Assembly: GCF_900176165.1 (NCBI RefSeq)
Contig: NZ_FWWU01000009.1
Coordinates: 794,001-858,000 of the forward strand
DNA: 64,000 nt
Direction: 5' to 3'
DNA from: Deinococcus hopiensis KR-140
GTDB taxonomy: Bacteria > Deinococcota > Deinococci > Deinococcales > Deinococcaceae
The notes beneath the pieces are model-generated. The model ran no database searches. It was given only the letters and a program-made list of their open reading frames with translations, and was not told the DNA's origin. Both the position numbers and the translations under genes were made by a program. Shown in pieces: positions 10,975 through 19,096 of this stretch; position 1 is the stretch's first letter; every line of letters starts with the position of its first letter.

Positions 10975-11102
10975 GCTGCCCCGCTGCCCGGCCTTGGGCA
11001 CGCTGGGCACACTCCGCGGCCCACCCGGCTTGAGCCTTCCTTGACCCACCGCCCAGGAGCGGCCCGCACGAACGCCTACACTTTTGCGCCGTCCCCGCGC
11101 GC

Positions 11103-11108
11103 TAGCCT
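11103..11108 (+). promoter_or_regulatory. -10 box (TAGCCT) of the lycopene cyclase gene
   Basis: TAGCCT, 7 nt before the ATG at 11116. The sequence between is GCCGGGG, which is not a convincing ribosome-binding site at that distance. Confidence 0.5.
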
Positions 11109-11115
11109 GCCGGGG

Positions 11116-12387
11116 ATGCCGCCCTCGCCTCCCCGAACCGATGTGCTGGTGGTGGGCGGCGGCCCGGCGGGAGTGGCCCTCGCGTCCGAATTCGCACGCC
11201 GAGGCCTGCGCGTGCGGCTCGTCGCGCCCGAAGAGCCCCGGGCCTTCGCGCCCACCTACGGGGCGTGGCTGGACGAGCTGCCCGGCTGGGCCCAGGCCTG
11301 CCTTGAGGCGGTGTGGACCGATGTCCGCGTCTACATGACGCAAACGCCCACCCCGTTGCTGCGGCCCTACGCGCTGCTGGACAACGCCGCACTGCTGGAC
11401 GCCTTGTTGTGCCGGGCAGGGAAGCACCTGACCTGGACGGTGGGCACGGTGCGCGGCGCGGCGCGGGCGGGGGAGGGCTGGGAGGTCCACGGCCAGGCGG
11501 GCGAACGCTGGTGGGCAGCGGTGGTGGTGGATGCGGGCGGGCACGCGGGAAGTTTGCGGCGGCCGCGGCATCCCGGCGGCGCGGCCCTGCAGACGGCCTA
11601 CGGCGTCGTCGCCCATTTCGACTCGCCGCCCATCTCGCCCGGCAGCACGGTGTGGATGGATTACCGCGCGGAACACCTTCCGGCCACAGACGTGCGCGCC
11701 GCGCCCACCTTCCTCTATGCCATGCACCTCGGCGGTACACGCTACCTGGTGGAGGAGACGAGCCTGATCGCCCGCCCCGCGCCATCCCGCGCGCTGTTGC
11801 GGGAGCGGCTGTACGCCCGCTTGAGGGCGCTTGGTGCCCTCCCTGGCGAGATCGAGCGTGAGGAGTGGGTCGCCTTTCCTATGAACGCCGCCGCCCCTTT
11901 GCCCGGTCCCTGGCTGGCCTTCGGCTCGGCGGCGGGCATGGTGCACCCGGTCAGCGGTTTTCAGGTGGCGGGCGCGCTGAGCGCGGCGCCGGAGGTAGCG
12001 GATGCGGTGACGGGTGCCCTCGTCGCGTCTGGACCTGAAGCGGCGGTGTGGGCGGGGTGGTCCGCCCTGTGGCCTCCCGAGCGCCGCGCCGCCCGCGAAC
12101 TTGCCCTGCTGGGCGTCGACGCGCTGTTGGCGCTGCCGGGGAACATGCTCCCCGACTTCTTCCGCGCCTTTTTCGGGCTTCCCGCCTCTGAGTGGCGCGC
12201 CTTTCTGTCGCATGGGGCCGGGGCGGGGGACCTCGCCCGCACCATGCTGCGGGTCTTCGCGGCCGCGAAGCAGGGGGTGCGTCTCCCCCTGGCCCGCGCC
12301 GCACTCAGGCAACCTGGGGTCAGTGGGCGGGGGTTGCTGGCGGTCGCCAGACGGTCGGACCGGACTGGTGGGGGGCCGAACGGGTAG
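11116..12387 (+). CDS. Lycopene beta-cyclase (CrtL/CrtLm type)
   Basis: A 423-residue FAD-binding protein that should close a beta-ionone ring on lycopene-type carotenoids, a step toward the deinoxanthin pigment. The N-terminal dinucleotide fold is clear (VLVVGGGPAGVALASEFARR at residues 10-29), and the C-terminal half has FGSAAGMVHPVSGFQVAGAL, where the lycopene cyclase family has its conserved G-x-HP-x-(S/T)G-Y/F segment. The start is chosen for the TAGCCT box 7 nt upstream and because the upstream frame is poor. The gene stands alone between a hydrolase and a broken cyclase. Confidence 0.88.
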   Translation: MPPSPPRTDVLVVGGGPAGVALASEFARRGLRVRLVAPEEPRAFAPTYGAWLDELPGWAQACLEAVWTDVRVYMTQTPTPLLRPYALLDNAALLDALLCRAGKHLTWTVGTVRGAARAGEGWEVHGQAGERWWAAVVVDAGGHAGSLRRPRHPGGAALQTAYGVVAHFDSPPISPGSTVWMDYRAEHLPATDVRAAPTFLYAMHLGGTRYLVEETSLIARPAPSRALLRERLYARLRALGALPGEIEREEWVAFPMNAAAPLPGPWLAFGSAAGMVHPVSGFQVAGALSAAPEVADAVTGALVASGPEAAVWAGWSALWPPERRAARELALLGVDALLALPGNMLPDFFRAFFGLPASEWRAFLSHGAGAGDLARTMLRVFAAAKQGVRLPLARAALRQPGVSGRGLLAVARRSDRTGGGPNG

Positions 12388-12463
12388 AAGGGGAGGGCGT
12401 CGTGGAGGCCCTTATGGTCAATGACCTTGTTGTCAACGTCTCTCCCATAACCTCAACTGCGAG

Positions 12464-13320
12464 ATGTCGGTCAACCTTCCTGATCGGCTGCGTTCGCTGG
12501 GCCATGCCTGGGCCTGGGGCAACATGGCGCTGAGGGCGGTGCTGTGCCGTTGGCCCTGGTGGCCGTGGGAGGCGGCTTGCCCGCCGATTTGAGCGTGGCC
12601 CTGCCCCTGCTCGCCGTATGGTGTTTGCGCGCATCCCGGGAAGCTGGCGTCAGCGGTGGCCCGGAGATGAGGCTCAGAAATACGTGGGTTGGCCTGGCGG
12701 TGTCCCTTCGTCCTCTTCGCCGCCAACCTGCCGCTGGTCCTGGGAACCCTGACGCAGCGTCCGGGGGCCACGACGCTGGGCTCTGAAACCGCTGCTGCTG
12801 CTGACCCCCCCTGCCCCTGCGGGCAGTGGGGCTGCTGGCCGCGCAGATCGCCGACGTGACGCAGCTGCAGGTCCTGGAGCGGACGGGGGTACTGACCCAG
12901 CCTGGCCCATCTCGGCAAGCTCCCGGTGTGGGCAACCGGCACGTTCTGGACGGGGCGCTGGCCGCTCTGGAGGACCCCCCCGCACCTGCTGTTGCTGGAC
13001 ACCGACGCATTCAAGTCGATCAACGGTGCGTGTGGGCACGGCGGGGGGCGCCCGGGTGCTGGAAGCGCTCGCGAGGCGCTGGGCAGCCCTACCCCTGGAA
13101 GCGGGGGTTCGTGGTTCTGCTGCGCGGAACGGCGCTCCTTCAGGCCCGGGATCTGGCGGAGCAGGTGGGCGTGCGCGCCGGGCAGGGTTCCCTGCGCGTG
13201 ACCGTTTCTCTGGTGGAACGGGCCACCCCTGCTGTACGCTGCCAAGCGTGGCGGGCGAAACCGGGGCGGGGCCGATCCGCTCCACCCCTCAAACGCAGGA
13301 GGTCTTCACGCCCTGAGGAC
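12464..13320 (+). pseudogene. Broken membrane-bound GGDEF gene, remnant B
   Basis: The first codons read MSVNLPDRLRSLG and hydrophobic patches follow in different frames (for example VLFAANLPLVLG), suggesting a lost membrane sensor. The middle (about 12970-13050) gives LLLLDTDAFKSINGACGHGG, the nucleotide-binding strand of a GGDEF domain, then RVLEALARRW in another frame. The GGDEF signature itself is no longer readable. Several frameshifts and stops rule out a functional product. Confidence 0.65.
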
Positions 13321-13358
13321 TGTCCCGGAAAGTGGGAAGGCCAGGTGAGGCACACGTC

Positions 13359-13364
13359 TATACT
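13359..13364 (+). promoter_or_regulatory. -10 box (TATACT) of sdaAB
   Basis: TATACT, 6 nt before the sdaAB ATG; a leaderless layout. Confidence 0.65.
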
Positions 13365-13370
13365 TCTTCC

Positions 13371-14051
13371 ATGTCTCTTCTCGACATGATCGGCCCCGTG
13401 ATGATTGGGCCGAGCAGCAGCCACACGGCGGGCGCGTGCCGCCTGGGCCTGGTAGCGCACCACCTTCTCGGTGGCGTGCCCCAGCGGGCGGTCATCGGCC
13501 TGCATGCCTCCTTCGCCAAGACGGGCCGGGGCCACGGCACCCACCTCGCCCTCGTCGCCGGACTGCTGGGCTGTTTTCCCGATGATCCTCGGCTGCCCCG
13601 CGCCTTTGAGGAAGCCGGGGTGGCTGGGCTGAAGGTGGAATTCCGGGATGTGGACCTGGGAGACGTGCATCCCAACACGGCCCATATCGACCTTACGGGC
13701 GAGGGACCGGAGGGAGCCGAGGTGCGCGTCGCCGTGCAGGGCAGTTCCACGGGCGGCGGCGTCATTCTGGTCACGCAGGTACAGGGGCTGGGGGTCAACT
13801 TCAGCGGGTCTGCGCCCACGGTCTTGCTGCGGTATACGGACACCATCGGCATGATTGCGCGTATTGCCAGCACCATCGCGGCCGATGGAGTGAATATCGC
13901 TTCGCTGACGTGTACGCGGGAGAACCGCGGGGGGCAGGCGCTGCTTGCCATCGAGTTGGACGCGCCGCTGAGTGCTGCGGCGTTGGCGTTTTTCAACCAC
14001 TGGCCGGATACGAACTGGGTGCGGTTGCTGCCGAAGTTGATGGATGGGTAG
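13371..14051 (+). CDS. sdaAB: L-serine dehydratase, beta subunit
   Basis: A 226-residue subunit of the two-chain, oxygen-sensitive [4Fe-4S] serine ammonia-lyase that turns L-serine into pyruvate and ammonia. The N-terminus has MIGPSSSHTAG, the conserved segment that packs on the catalytic subunit, and the C-terminus is an ACT domain (YTDTIGMIARIASTIAADGV). The ATG at 13371 is preferred over an upstream start because of the TATACT box 6 nt before it. Its catalytic partner sdaAA starts 1.3 kb downstream on the same strand; a strong hairpin lies between, so they are probably transcribed separately here. Confidence 0.95.
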   Translation: MSLLDMIGPVMIGPSSSHTAGACRLGLVAHHLLGGVPQRAVIGLHASFAKTGRGHGTHLALVAGLLGCFPDDPRLPRAFEEAGVAGLKVEFRDVDLGDVHPNTAHIDLTGEGPEGAEVRVAVQGSSTGGGVILVTQVQGLGVNFSGSAPTVLLRYTDTIGMIARIASTIAADGVNIASLTCTRENRGGQALLAIELDAPLSAAALAFFNHWPDTNWVRLLPKLMDG

Positions 14052-14085
14052 GGAACGGGGCCAGGGGTCTTGCTCCAGTTTCTCC

Positions 14086-14108
14086 CCCCTGCCCCACCGG
14101 GGCAGGGG
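14086..14108 (+). terminator. GC-rich hairpin after sdaAB
   Basis: A 10-bp perfect stem (CCCCTGCCCC/GGGGCAGGGG) with a 3-nt loop, followed by CGTTTCG. It lies 34 nt after the sdaAB stop. Confidence 0.6.
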
Positions 14109-14373
14109 CGTTTCGCCGCGCCCCCGCGAGGGGCCCGTTTGGTTGGAATGCGGGTGTTGTTCACGGCCCGGACTGGTTGTGTTGCCTGCCTGGGCCACCG
14201 TCCCGCTGCGCGGAGCGGCGTGACTCAGGGAGTCGCTTGCGGGCCCTGTGGGGACGGATGGGGCGGTGGCGTTCAGATTCTAGGAGCAGAGGGTCCTGCT
14301 TTTGACCCTCTCCCACAAGGGGAGAGGGCCTTACGAAGCAAGGGGTGTGGAGGCCAGCGGGGCACCCCGTCCT

Positions 14374-14700
14374 CTACTCACACCGCACTGCCTCAATCGG
14401 CGTCAGGCTCGCCACCCTGCGCGCGGGCCACACGCCGCGGCACCAGCCCGGTCAGCGTCGCCGCCTCGATCAGGAACTGCCCCAGGGTGCCACGGCGTGC
14501 GCTCGGTGACGGACACCAGCATCATGTTCATGATCCCGATTCCGCCTGCTCGGTTGAAAAGAAGTCCTCTTTTTGACAGCTGTTCTCGGCCGCCGATTCT
14601 GGCGGGCATCGCCTGCAGCACGCCCGTAATCTGCTTGAACTGGTCCACAAACTGATCGAAGTTCTGGAAATCGAAATCCGCCGGGCCGTCAGGATGCGGC
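14374..14700 (-). pseudogene. 3' remnant of a MacB-type ABC transporter permease
   Basis: Minus-strand frames give DQFKQITGVLQAM, then GGIGIMNMMLVSVTERT (a hallmark of MacB/FtsX permeases) and, in another frame, ASLTPIEAVRCE with a stop at 14374, matching the usual permease C-terminus. The piece that should join the first two blocks is replaced by a copy of the dispersed repeat. The rest of the permease and any ATPase gene are missing. Confidence 0.75.
14541..14588. repeat. Dispersed repeat, copy 3 (partial)
   Basis: CTGCTCGGTTGAAAAGAAGT followed by CCTCTTTTTGACAGCTGTTCT resembles copy 2 (GGCTCGGTCAAAAAGAAGTCC ... TTGACACATGCTCT). It sits exactly where the MacB remnant is interrupted. Confidence 0.5.
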
Positions 14701-15139
14701 GCAGGTCACGCTGCGCCCGGTCCTTGTCGGCCCCGGGCCAAATTCGCAGCGTCAGGGAGGGGTATTCGCCGCGCGTGTAGGAGTAGCGCCGCCGCGAGTT
14801 CGTTCCACCCCTCCACCCGCGTCCGCCACTCGGCGTGGTGCAGGCGCGGCTCGCCGAATTCGGCCTCCCGCAGCGCCTGCGCGGGGCCCAGCCACGCGTC
14901 GTCACCTGCCCAGGAGCCGGGGCGAACCACCCGCAGCCCGGCCGTCAGGTCCCGGGGGAGGTCCTCGCTGGCGGGCGCCCTGCTCAGGCCCGCATGGCCC
15001 GTCGCCGTGACTTGCCAGCCCTGCGCGGCGCCCAGGCGAGCGCGGGCCAGGTCACGCTGCCCCTGCGCCAGGGTGACGCCCGGGCTGCCAGCAGGGTCAG
15101 CCCCAGCAGGGCCGCTCCCCAGATTCTGTATCTGCTCAC
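14700..15139 (-). pseudogene. N-terminal remnant of a TolC-family outer-membrane protein
   Basis: A GTG (15139) opens a signal peptide, VSRYRIWGAALLGLTLLAA; a frame change then gives GVTLAQGQRDLARARLGAAQ and GWQVTATGHAGLS, and a further frame gives LREAEFGEPRLHHAEWRTRVEGWNEL-like helical sequence. The pattern (signal, then long amphipathic helices) and the adjoining MacB permease remnant suggest a TolC-type efflux or OMF-like component. The family call is tentative because no complete domain survives. Confidence 0.5.
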
Positions 15140-15396
15140 GGCCGTCCTCGCGGCTGGAAGGTCGCCGGTTCCTGCCCGTCCGCGTCCCCGCTCTACATGG
15201 GGCAAGTCACACAGCTTGACGGATTTGCGCGGAGTCGTGGAAGCCCCGCCAACTGTCCCCCTGCCCCGGACAGCGTGAGGAACGAAAGGGACAGGCTGTC
15301 TAGACGCTTAAGAAAAGAGCGTTACACTCGGCCTATTCGGACGTTCCCCAGACTGCCCGACCCGTATTGCCCGACACCGTGCCGAAGGAGGCGCTC

Positions 15397-16281
15397 ATGA
15401 CGCTGGAAGAACTGATGAACGCCCCTGCCCCGGCCTCCGCCTGGGTGCTCGCCCAGGACTGCGCCGAGACGGGCCTGGACCCCGCAGATATCCGCACGGA
15501 GATGGCCCGCCGCATACTCGAGATGCGCGACTCCATCGGGCGTGGACTGCAAAGCGGCGCGAAAAGCATCACCGGCATGGTGGGCTGGAACGCCAAGGGT
15601 CTGTGGGACGCGCCGGACATACTGGGCGCACCGCTCCTCAAGCGGGTGCAAGCGTATGCCATGGCCGTCAACGAGGAAAACGCACGTATGGGCCGCATCG
15701 TCGCCGCCCCCACGGCGGGCAGTGCGGGCACCATTCCAGGCGCATTGATCGGCGTGGCGGACCATCTGGGGCTGAGTGACGAGCGCCTGGTGGACCCCAT
15801 GATTCTGGCGGCGGGCGTCGGCAAGGCGATCAGCAAGCGCATGTTCATCTCCGGCGCGGCGGGTGGCTGCCAGGCCGAGATCGGCTCCAGCGCCGCGATG
15901 GCTGCCGCCGCTGTGGTGGAACTGCTCGGAGGCACGCCCCGTGCGGCCGTTCACGCGGCCTCCTTGGCCCTGATGAACACCATCGGCCTGGTGTGCGATC
16001 CGGTGGGCGGGTACGTGGAGGTCCCCTGCGTGAGCCGCAACGCCTTTTACGCCGTCCACGCTGTTAGCGCGGCCCAGCTGGCCCTCGCGCAGCTCGAATC
16101 CTTTATTCCGCCTGACGAGGTGCTGGGCGCGATGGCGTCTGTGGGCCGCATGATGCCCGCTGCCCTACGTGAAACGGCGGAGGGTGGCCTGGCCCAGACG
16201 CCCACGGGGCTCGCCGTTACCGCCCGCATGGAGGGGCGGCAGGAGGACGCGGGCGGGATGATCGAATTGCCGATGGCTTGA
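15397..16281 (+). CDS. sdaAA: L-serine dehydratase, alpha (catalytic) subunit
   Basis: A 294-residue catalytic subunit holding the [4Fe-4S] cluster that activates serine. Characteristic segments are GAKSITGMVGWNAKG, APTAGSAGTIPGAL, SGAAGGCQAEIGSSAAM and VCDPVGGYVEVPC; the cysteines in the last two are the expected cluster ligands. The ATG at 15397 is chosen because AAGGAGG ends 6 nt upstream; an in-frame TTG 30 nt earlier has no support. Unlike sdaAB, this gene uses a classical ribosome-binding site. The product needs SdaAB, encoded 1.3 kb upstream. Confidence 0.95.
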   Translation: MTLEELMNAPAPASAWVLAQDCAETGLDPADIRTEMARRILEMRDSIGRGLQSGAKSITGMVGWNAKGLWDAPDILGAPLLKRVQAYAMAVNEENARMGRIVAAPTAGSAGTIPGALIGVADHLGLSDERLVDPMILAAGVGKAISKRMFISGAAGGCQAEIGSSAAMAAAAVVELLGGTPRAAVHAASLALMNTIGLVCDPVGGYVEVPCVSRNAFYAVHAVSAAQLALAQLESFIPPDEVLGAMASVGRMMPAALRETAEGGLAQTPTGLAVTARMEGRQEDAGGMIELPMA

Positions 16282-16319
16282 GGTTGGGGACGTGGGTGGG
16301 TTGTAGGGGATGGGTCAGG

Positions 16320-16600
16320 CGCTCAGGCCCTACAGCTCGCTCCAGCCTGCACCGCGATGCTCGCCTGCCAGCCGCCTTCCGTGCGCTTCACGATGTTCCG
16401 CGTGTTCTGCAGACCAGCATCACGTCGGGGTAGAAGTACGTGGCGCGGGTGGGGGTGTACAGCTGCATGTCGGCCTGGGAGTGGCGGCAGTTTTGCCGCA
16501 GGGCATCGGGGTAGAGGTCCCCACAGGCAGTTCGCCCCCCTCGGCATGGAGGGGGTACGCGAACCTCCCCAAATGTTTGCGTTTGTAGCGGCTCCCGCAC
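16320..16600 (-). pseudogene. Uma2-family (DUF820) endonuclease-fold remnant
   Basis: The minus strand reads QLYTPTRATYFYPDVMLVC (about 16470-16410), which fits the core of the Uma2/DUF820 PD-(D/E)xK domain where ..YPD..V.C is conserved, and then a separate frame gives VKRTEGGWQASIAVQAGA, like the C-terminal strand region. The start and the segment between are lost. Function of the family is unsettled. Confidence 0.6.
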
Positions 16601-17067
16601 CCGGACTGCAGGGATTTGGCCTCGCTGATTGCCTGGGAACGTCCTCCCACGGCGTCGTCTGATGGGCGTACGCCGGGGGGCCACCTGTAACGGAGGAACT
16701 GCCCCACTGCGGCTCCATTTGCCGCCAGGACCACGAGAACGGGGGGAGCAAAGCCGGGGGACAGGAGGGTTCCTGCGCCGAGCTTCCATTGCGGGGCCAG
16801 CGTGACCAGCCACCTGGGGCAGAGAGGCGGGCGCGGCGTCCAGCACACCGTGAGGGACGCGAAGCGGAAGAAGTCAGACCCAAGCCGACAGCGGCGAAGG
16901 TCCACATCAGGCCGGGCCAGAACGGGCGAGAGGGCTGCACGCCCGGTAAAGACCCGTGCGGTCAGGCCCCAGGTTCGGGCGAACTGCAGGTGCCCGGCGG
17001 CCGAGCCCCGTCCGTCCGGTCCAGCGTTCGTCGTCCATGCTGGCGCCCCGTTGTTTAGAGCAGTGGT
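16601..17067 (-). pseudogene. Degraded membrane-protein sequence, family not recognised
   Basis: Minus-strand frames contain hydrophobic stretches such as FWPGLMWTFAAVGLGLTSS and PGFAPPVLVVLAANGAAVG, split between two frames. They suggest a small polytopic membrane protein that has decayed. I cannot name it. Confidence 0.3.
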
Positions 17068-17180
17068 CCGAATTGCGCCGCGCGTGGAAGGCGCAGCCCT
17101 CACGGCGCGCCATTCTCCCGCACGCGCATCTCGCTCGCCGGGCTCGGTCAAAAAGAAGTCCGCACGTTGACACATGCTCT
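17068..17180 (+). repeat. Dispersed repeat, copy 2
   Basis: Aligns with 9305-9415 over about 100 nt and with 14541-14588 over about 40 nt. It holds GGCGCGCCATTCTCCCGCAC, then CTCGCTCGCCGGGCTCGGTC, AAAAAGAAGTCC and TTGACACATGCTCT. The left part (GCGCCGCGCGTGGAAGGCGC) can fold on itself. Confidence 0.6.
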
Positions 17181-17600
17181 ATGGCGACGTGCCAGTCTTT
17201 GGGCCCATACCCGTCGGTTCCGCCTCACCGCGGTGGACGAGGCTCGCCCAGACGCCGAGGAGAACCACTTCGGCGCAGACTGACCCAACAAGCCAGCGGT
17301 ACGGGTCTGGGCAGCAGTGGGTGACAGCTTCGGCCGTGTCACGGCTTCGGCCCTTATGCCTGCAGCGGCGCTCCCCACCCAGACGGCAGCGGCGAGCAAC
17401 CAGAGTGAAACGGGCTGGAGAAGACCGCCGCGATCACTGGGCGTCTCGCTTCCAACCTGACCGGCAGCAGGCCCGAAAGGACCAGCATGCCCGTCAGGCT
17501 GACCCCGAAGCCCCACCGGTTCTCAGCGGTCCACCTTTGCAAGTGGGTTCTTGGGTCAAGTCCCAGGGTATTCGGCCAAAGAAAGCCGCCATGACCCGCT
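17181..17600 (-). pseudogene. Degraded membrane protein downstream of the PadR gene
   Basis: Short hydrophobic pieces on the minus strand (WGFGVSLTGMLVLSGLLPV; VSLWLLAAAVWVGSAAAG) lie in two frames just after the PadR gene. PadR regulators often sit next to the membrane protein or transporter they control, so this may be the broken target gene. No family is recognisable. Confidence 0.3.
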
Positions 17601-17978
17601 TTACCGCGCCTCCGGCGCCCACCCCGCATCGTCTACGCTCGCCGCGTTCTCCATCCCCTTGCGCCAGCCTTCCAGCCTCACGGGAGCGCTCCCTTCAGGC
17701 AGGTCAGGGCCTGCTCCCTTCCGTTCCCGCGCCAGCCGCAGCCCTTCTTCGGTCAGGGTGTAGATGTGGCGGGGCGGCTTCCCAGGGTGAGGCGAGTCCT
17801 CCCACTCGGCACCCAGGTGCCCGCTTCCGTGCAGCCGCTGGAGGATGGGGTAGAGGGTGCCACCCTTAAGCCCCGTCGCCTTGCTCAGGTCATAGCCGTA
17901 GCTGGGGCGCGGGTGGGTGGTCAGCAGGGTCTGCAAGACGGCCTGCGTGTGTGGACTGGAATTCGGAGACCTGGCCAT
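17601..17978 (-). CDS. PadR-family transcriptional regulator
   Basis: A 125-residue winged-helix repressor. QAVLQTLLTTHPRPSYGYDL (residues 13-32) and GGTLYPILQRLHGSGHLGAE are the classic PadR DNA-binding and wing segments, and PRHIYTLTEEGLRLARE follows. PadR members usually repress a neighbouring exporter or detoxification gene; here the downstream neighbour on the same strand is a broken membrane protein, so the original target may be gone. The last 35 residues, after the wing, are of low complexity. Start chosen at the ATG following a purine-rich GAGAGAGGG. Confidence 0.85.
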   Translation of the reverse strand: MARSPNSSPHTQAVLQTLLTTHPRPSYGYDLSKATGLKGGTLYPILQRLHGSGHLGAEWEDSPHPGKPPRHIYTLTEEGLRLARERKGAGPDLPEGSAPVRLEGWRKGMENAASVDDAGWAPEAR

Positions 17979-18027
17979 ACCCTCTCTCTCTAGACTTTGA
18001 GGTCGAGGGGCGCGCAAGCCCCTGGAA

Positions 18028-18708
18028 TTAGCCCATCGGACCCAGTTCGCGGCGCAGTTCCTCATGGGAGGTGAGGAGGCGCGCCGCTCCCGCACGCCGC
18101 AGCGCCTCACCCGTATCCGGGTGGATGTGTCCTCCGGCCAGCAGGCCCCAGACTGTCGCGCCCGCGGCCACGCCCGCCGTGACTCCGGCTGCGCTGTCCT
18201 CTACCACCAGGCAGCGGGTGGGGGAGACGCCGAGCGCCCGCGCCGCATGTTCGTAGAGGTCCGGCAGGGGCTTGCCGCGTCCGCCGACGTGGGCAGGATC
18301 GTAGGCGTGCTCGCCCACCAGGGCCGCCAGTCCCGACGCCTCCAGCTTCAGGTGCAGCCGGGACCGTAGGCTGTTGCTCGCCACCGCGAAGGGACGGTCC
18401 GCTCGGCGCAGCGCCTCCAGCGTCTCCCGCGCGCCCTCGATGGTGGGGGTGGCCCGAAAGGCCTGGGCCAGTCGCGCGTCGAGTTCGGGCAGAAAGCCTT
18501 CCGGTTTCTCCCAGCTGTATTCCTCCCGTAACCAGTTGAACAGGGCGCGGTGCGTGCTGCCCACGGCGCGGGCCATAAAGGCGCCCTGTTCGATGGTCAG
18601 CCCGTGCTCGTCGAGCAGCGCCACCCATACGCCGTTTGCCAGGAGTTCGCTGTCCACCAGCACACCGTCGAGATCAAACAGGACGGCGCCGAAGGTTTGA
18701 GCCGGCAT
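18028..18708 (-). CDS. HAD-family hydrolase (beta-phosphoglucomutase-like)
   Basis: A 226-residue cytoplasmic phosphatase or phosphomutase with motif I LFDLDGVLVDSE (residues 10-21), a helical cap (residues 20-90), motif II serine in VASNS, the motif III lysine in GRGKPLPDLY and motif IV VVEDSAAG. The pattern places it in the subfamily I group that includes beta-phosphoglucomutase and sugar-phosphate phosphatases; the substrate cannot be read from sequence. Its ATG overlaps the stop of the HIT gene as TGATG, so it is translated as the second gene of that operon. Confidence 0.88.
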   Translation of the reverse strand: MPAQTFGAVLFDLDGVLVDSELLANGVWVALLDEHGLTIEQGAFMARAVGSTHRALFNWLREEYSWEKPEGFLPELDARLAQAFRATPTIEGARETLEALRRADRPFAVASNSLRSRLHLKLEASGLAALVGEHAYDPAHVGGRGKPLPDLYEHAARALGVSPTRCLVVEDSAAGVTAGVAAGATVWGLLAGGHIHPDTGEALRRAGAARLLTSHEELRRELGPMG

Positions 18709-19049
18709 CACGTGTCGCTGTCCGGCCCATTTTCCCAGCCCGCGAGGACGTGAATGTGGGTGTGAAATACCACCTGCCCGCCGCCGGGGCCGCAGTTCAC
18801 CGCCAGGCGGTAGTCGGCTGCGTGCTGCCGGGCCACCTTCACCGCCGTCAGCCACAGCTGCCCCATCTCCTCCGCGTCTTCGATCTCATCCACGCGGGCC
18901 GTTACCTTCTTGGGAATCACGAGCAGGTGAATGGGGGCCTTGGGCGCGATGTCGCGTATGGCGATGAAGCGGTCGTCCTCGTACACCACGGCTGCGGGAA
19001 TTTCCCGGGCGATGATGCGTTCAAACAGCGTGGGGCCAGCGTTGTCCAT
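18708..19049 (-). CDS. HIT-domain protein (HINT-type nucleotide hydrolase)
   Basis: A 113-residue histidine-triad protein with the active-site motif HTHIHVL near residues 96-102 and the N-terminal LFERIIAREIPA..VYEDD pattern of the HINT branch. These enzymes hydrolyse nucleoside phosphoramidates and similar adenylates. It is the first gene of a two-gene operon with the HAD hydrolase. The ATG lies 6 nt after TAGAGT, a leaderless start, and the gene diverges from the SDR gene across only about 47 nt. Confidence 0.92.
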   Translation of the reverse strand: MDNAGPTLFERIIAREIPAAVVYEDDRFIAIRDIAPKAPIHLLVIPKKVTARVDEIEDAEEMGQLWLTAVKVARQHAADYRLAVNCGPGGGQVVFHTHIHVLAGWENGPDSDT

Positions 19050-19055
19050 GCCTTT

Positions 19056-19061
19056 ACTCTA
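19056..19061 (-). promoter_or_regulatory. -10 box (TAGAGT) of the HIT-HAD operon
   Basis: TAGAGT, 6 nt before the HIT ATG. Confidence 0.6.
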
Positions 19062-19084
19062 AGCCCTGGGCTGGAAGGGGCTTT

Positions 19085-19090
19085 TAAGCT
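19085..19090 (+). promoter_or_regulatory. -10 box (TAAGCT) of the SDR gene
   Basis: TAAGCT, 6 nt before the ATG at 19097. It favours that ATG over the GTG at 19091, which would leave no gap after the box. Confidence 0.55.
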
Positions 19091-19096
19091 GTGAAG

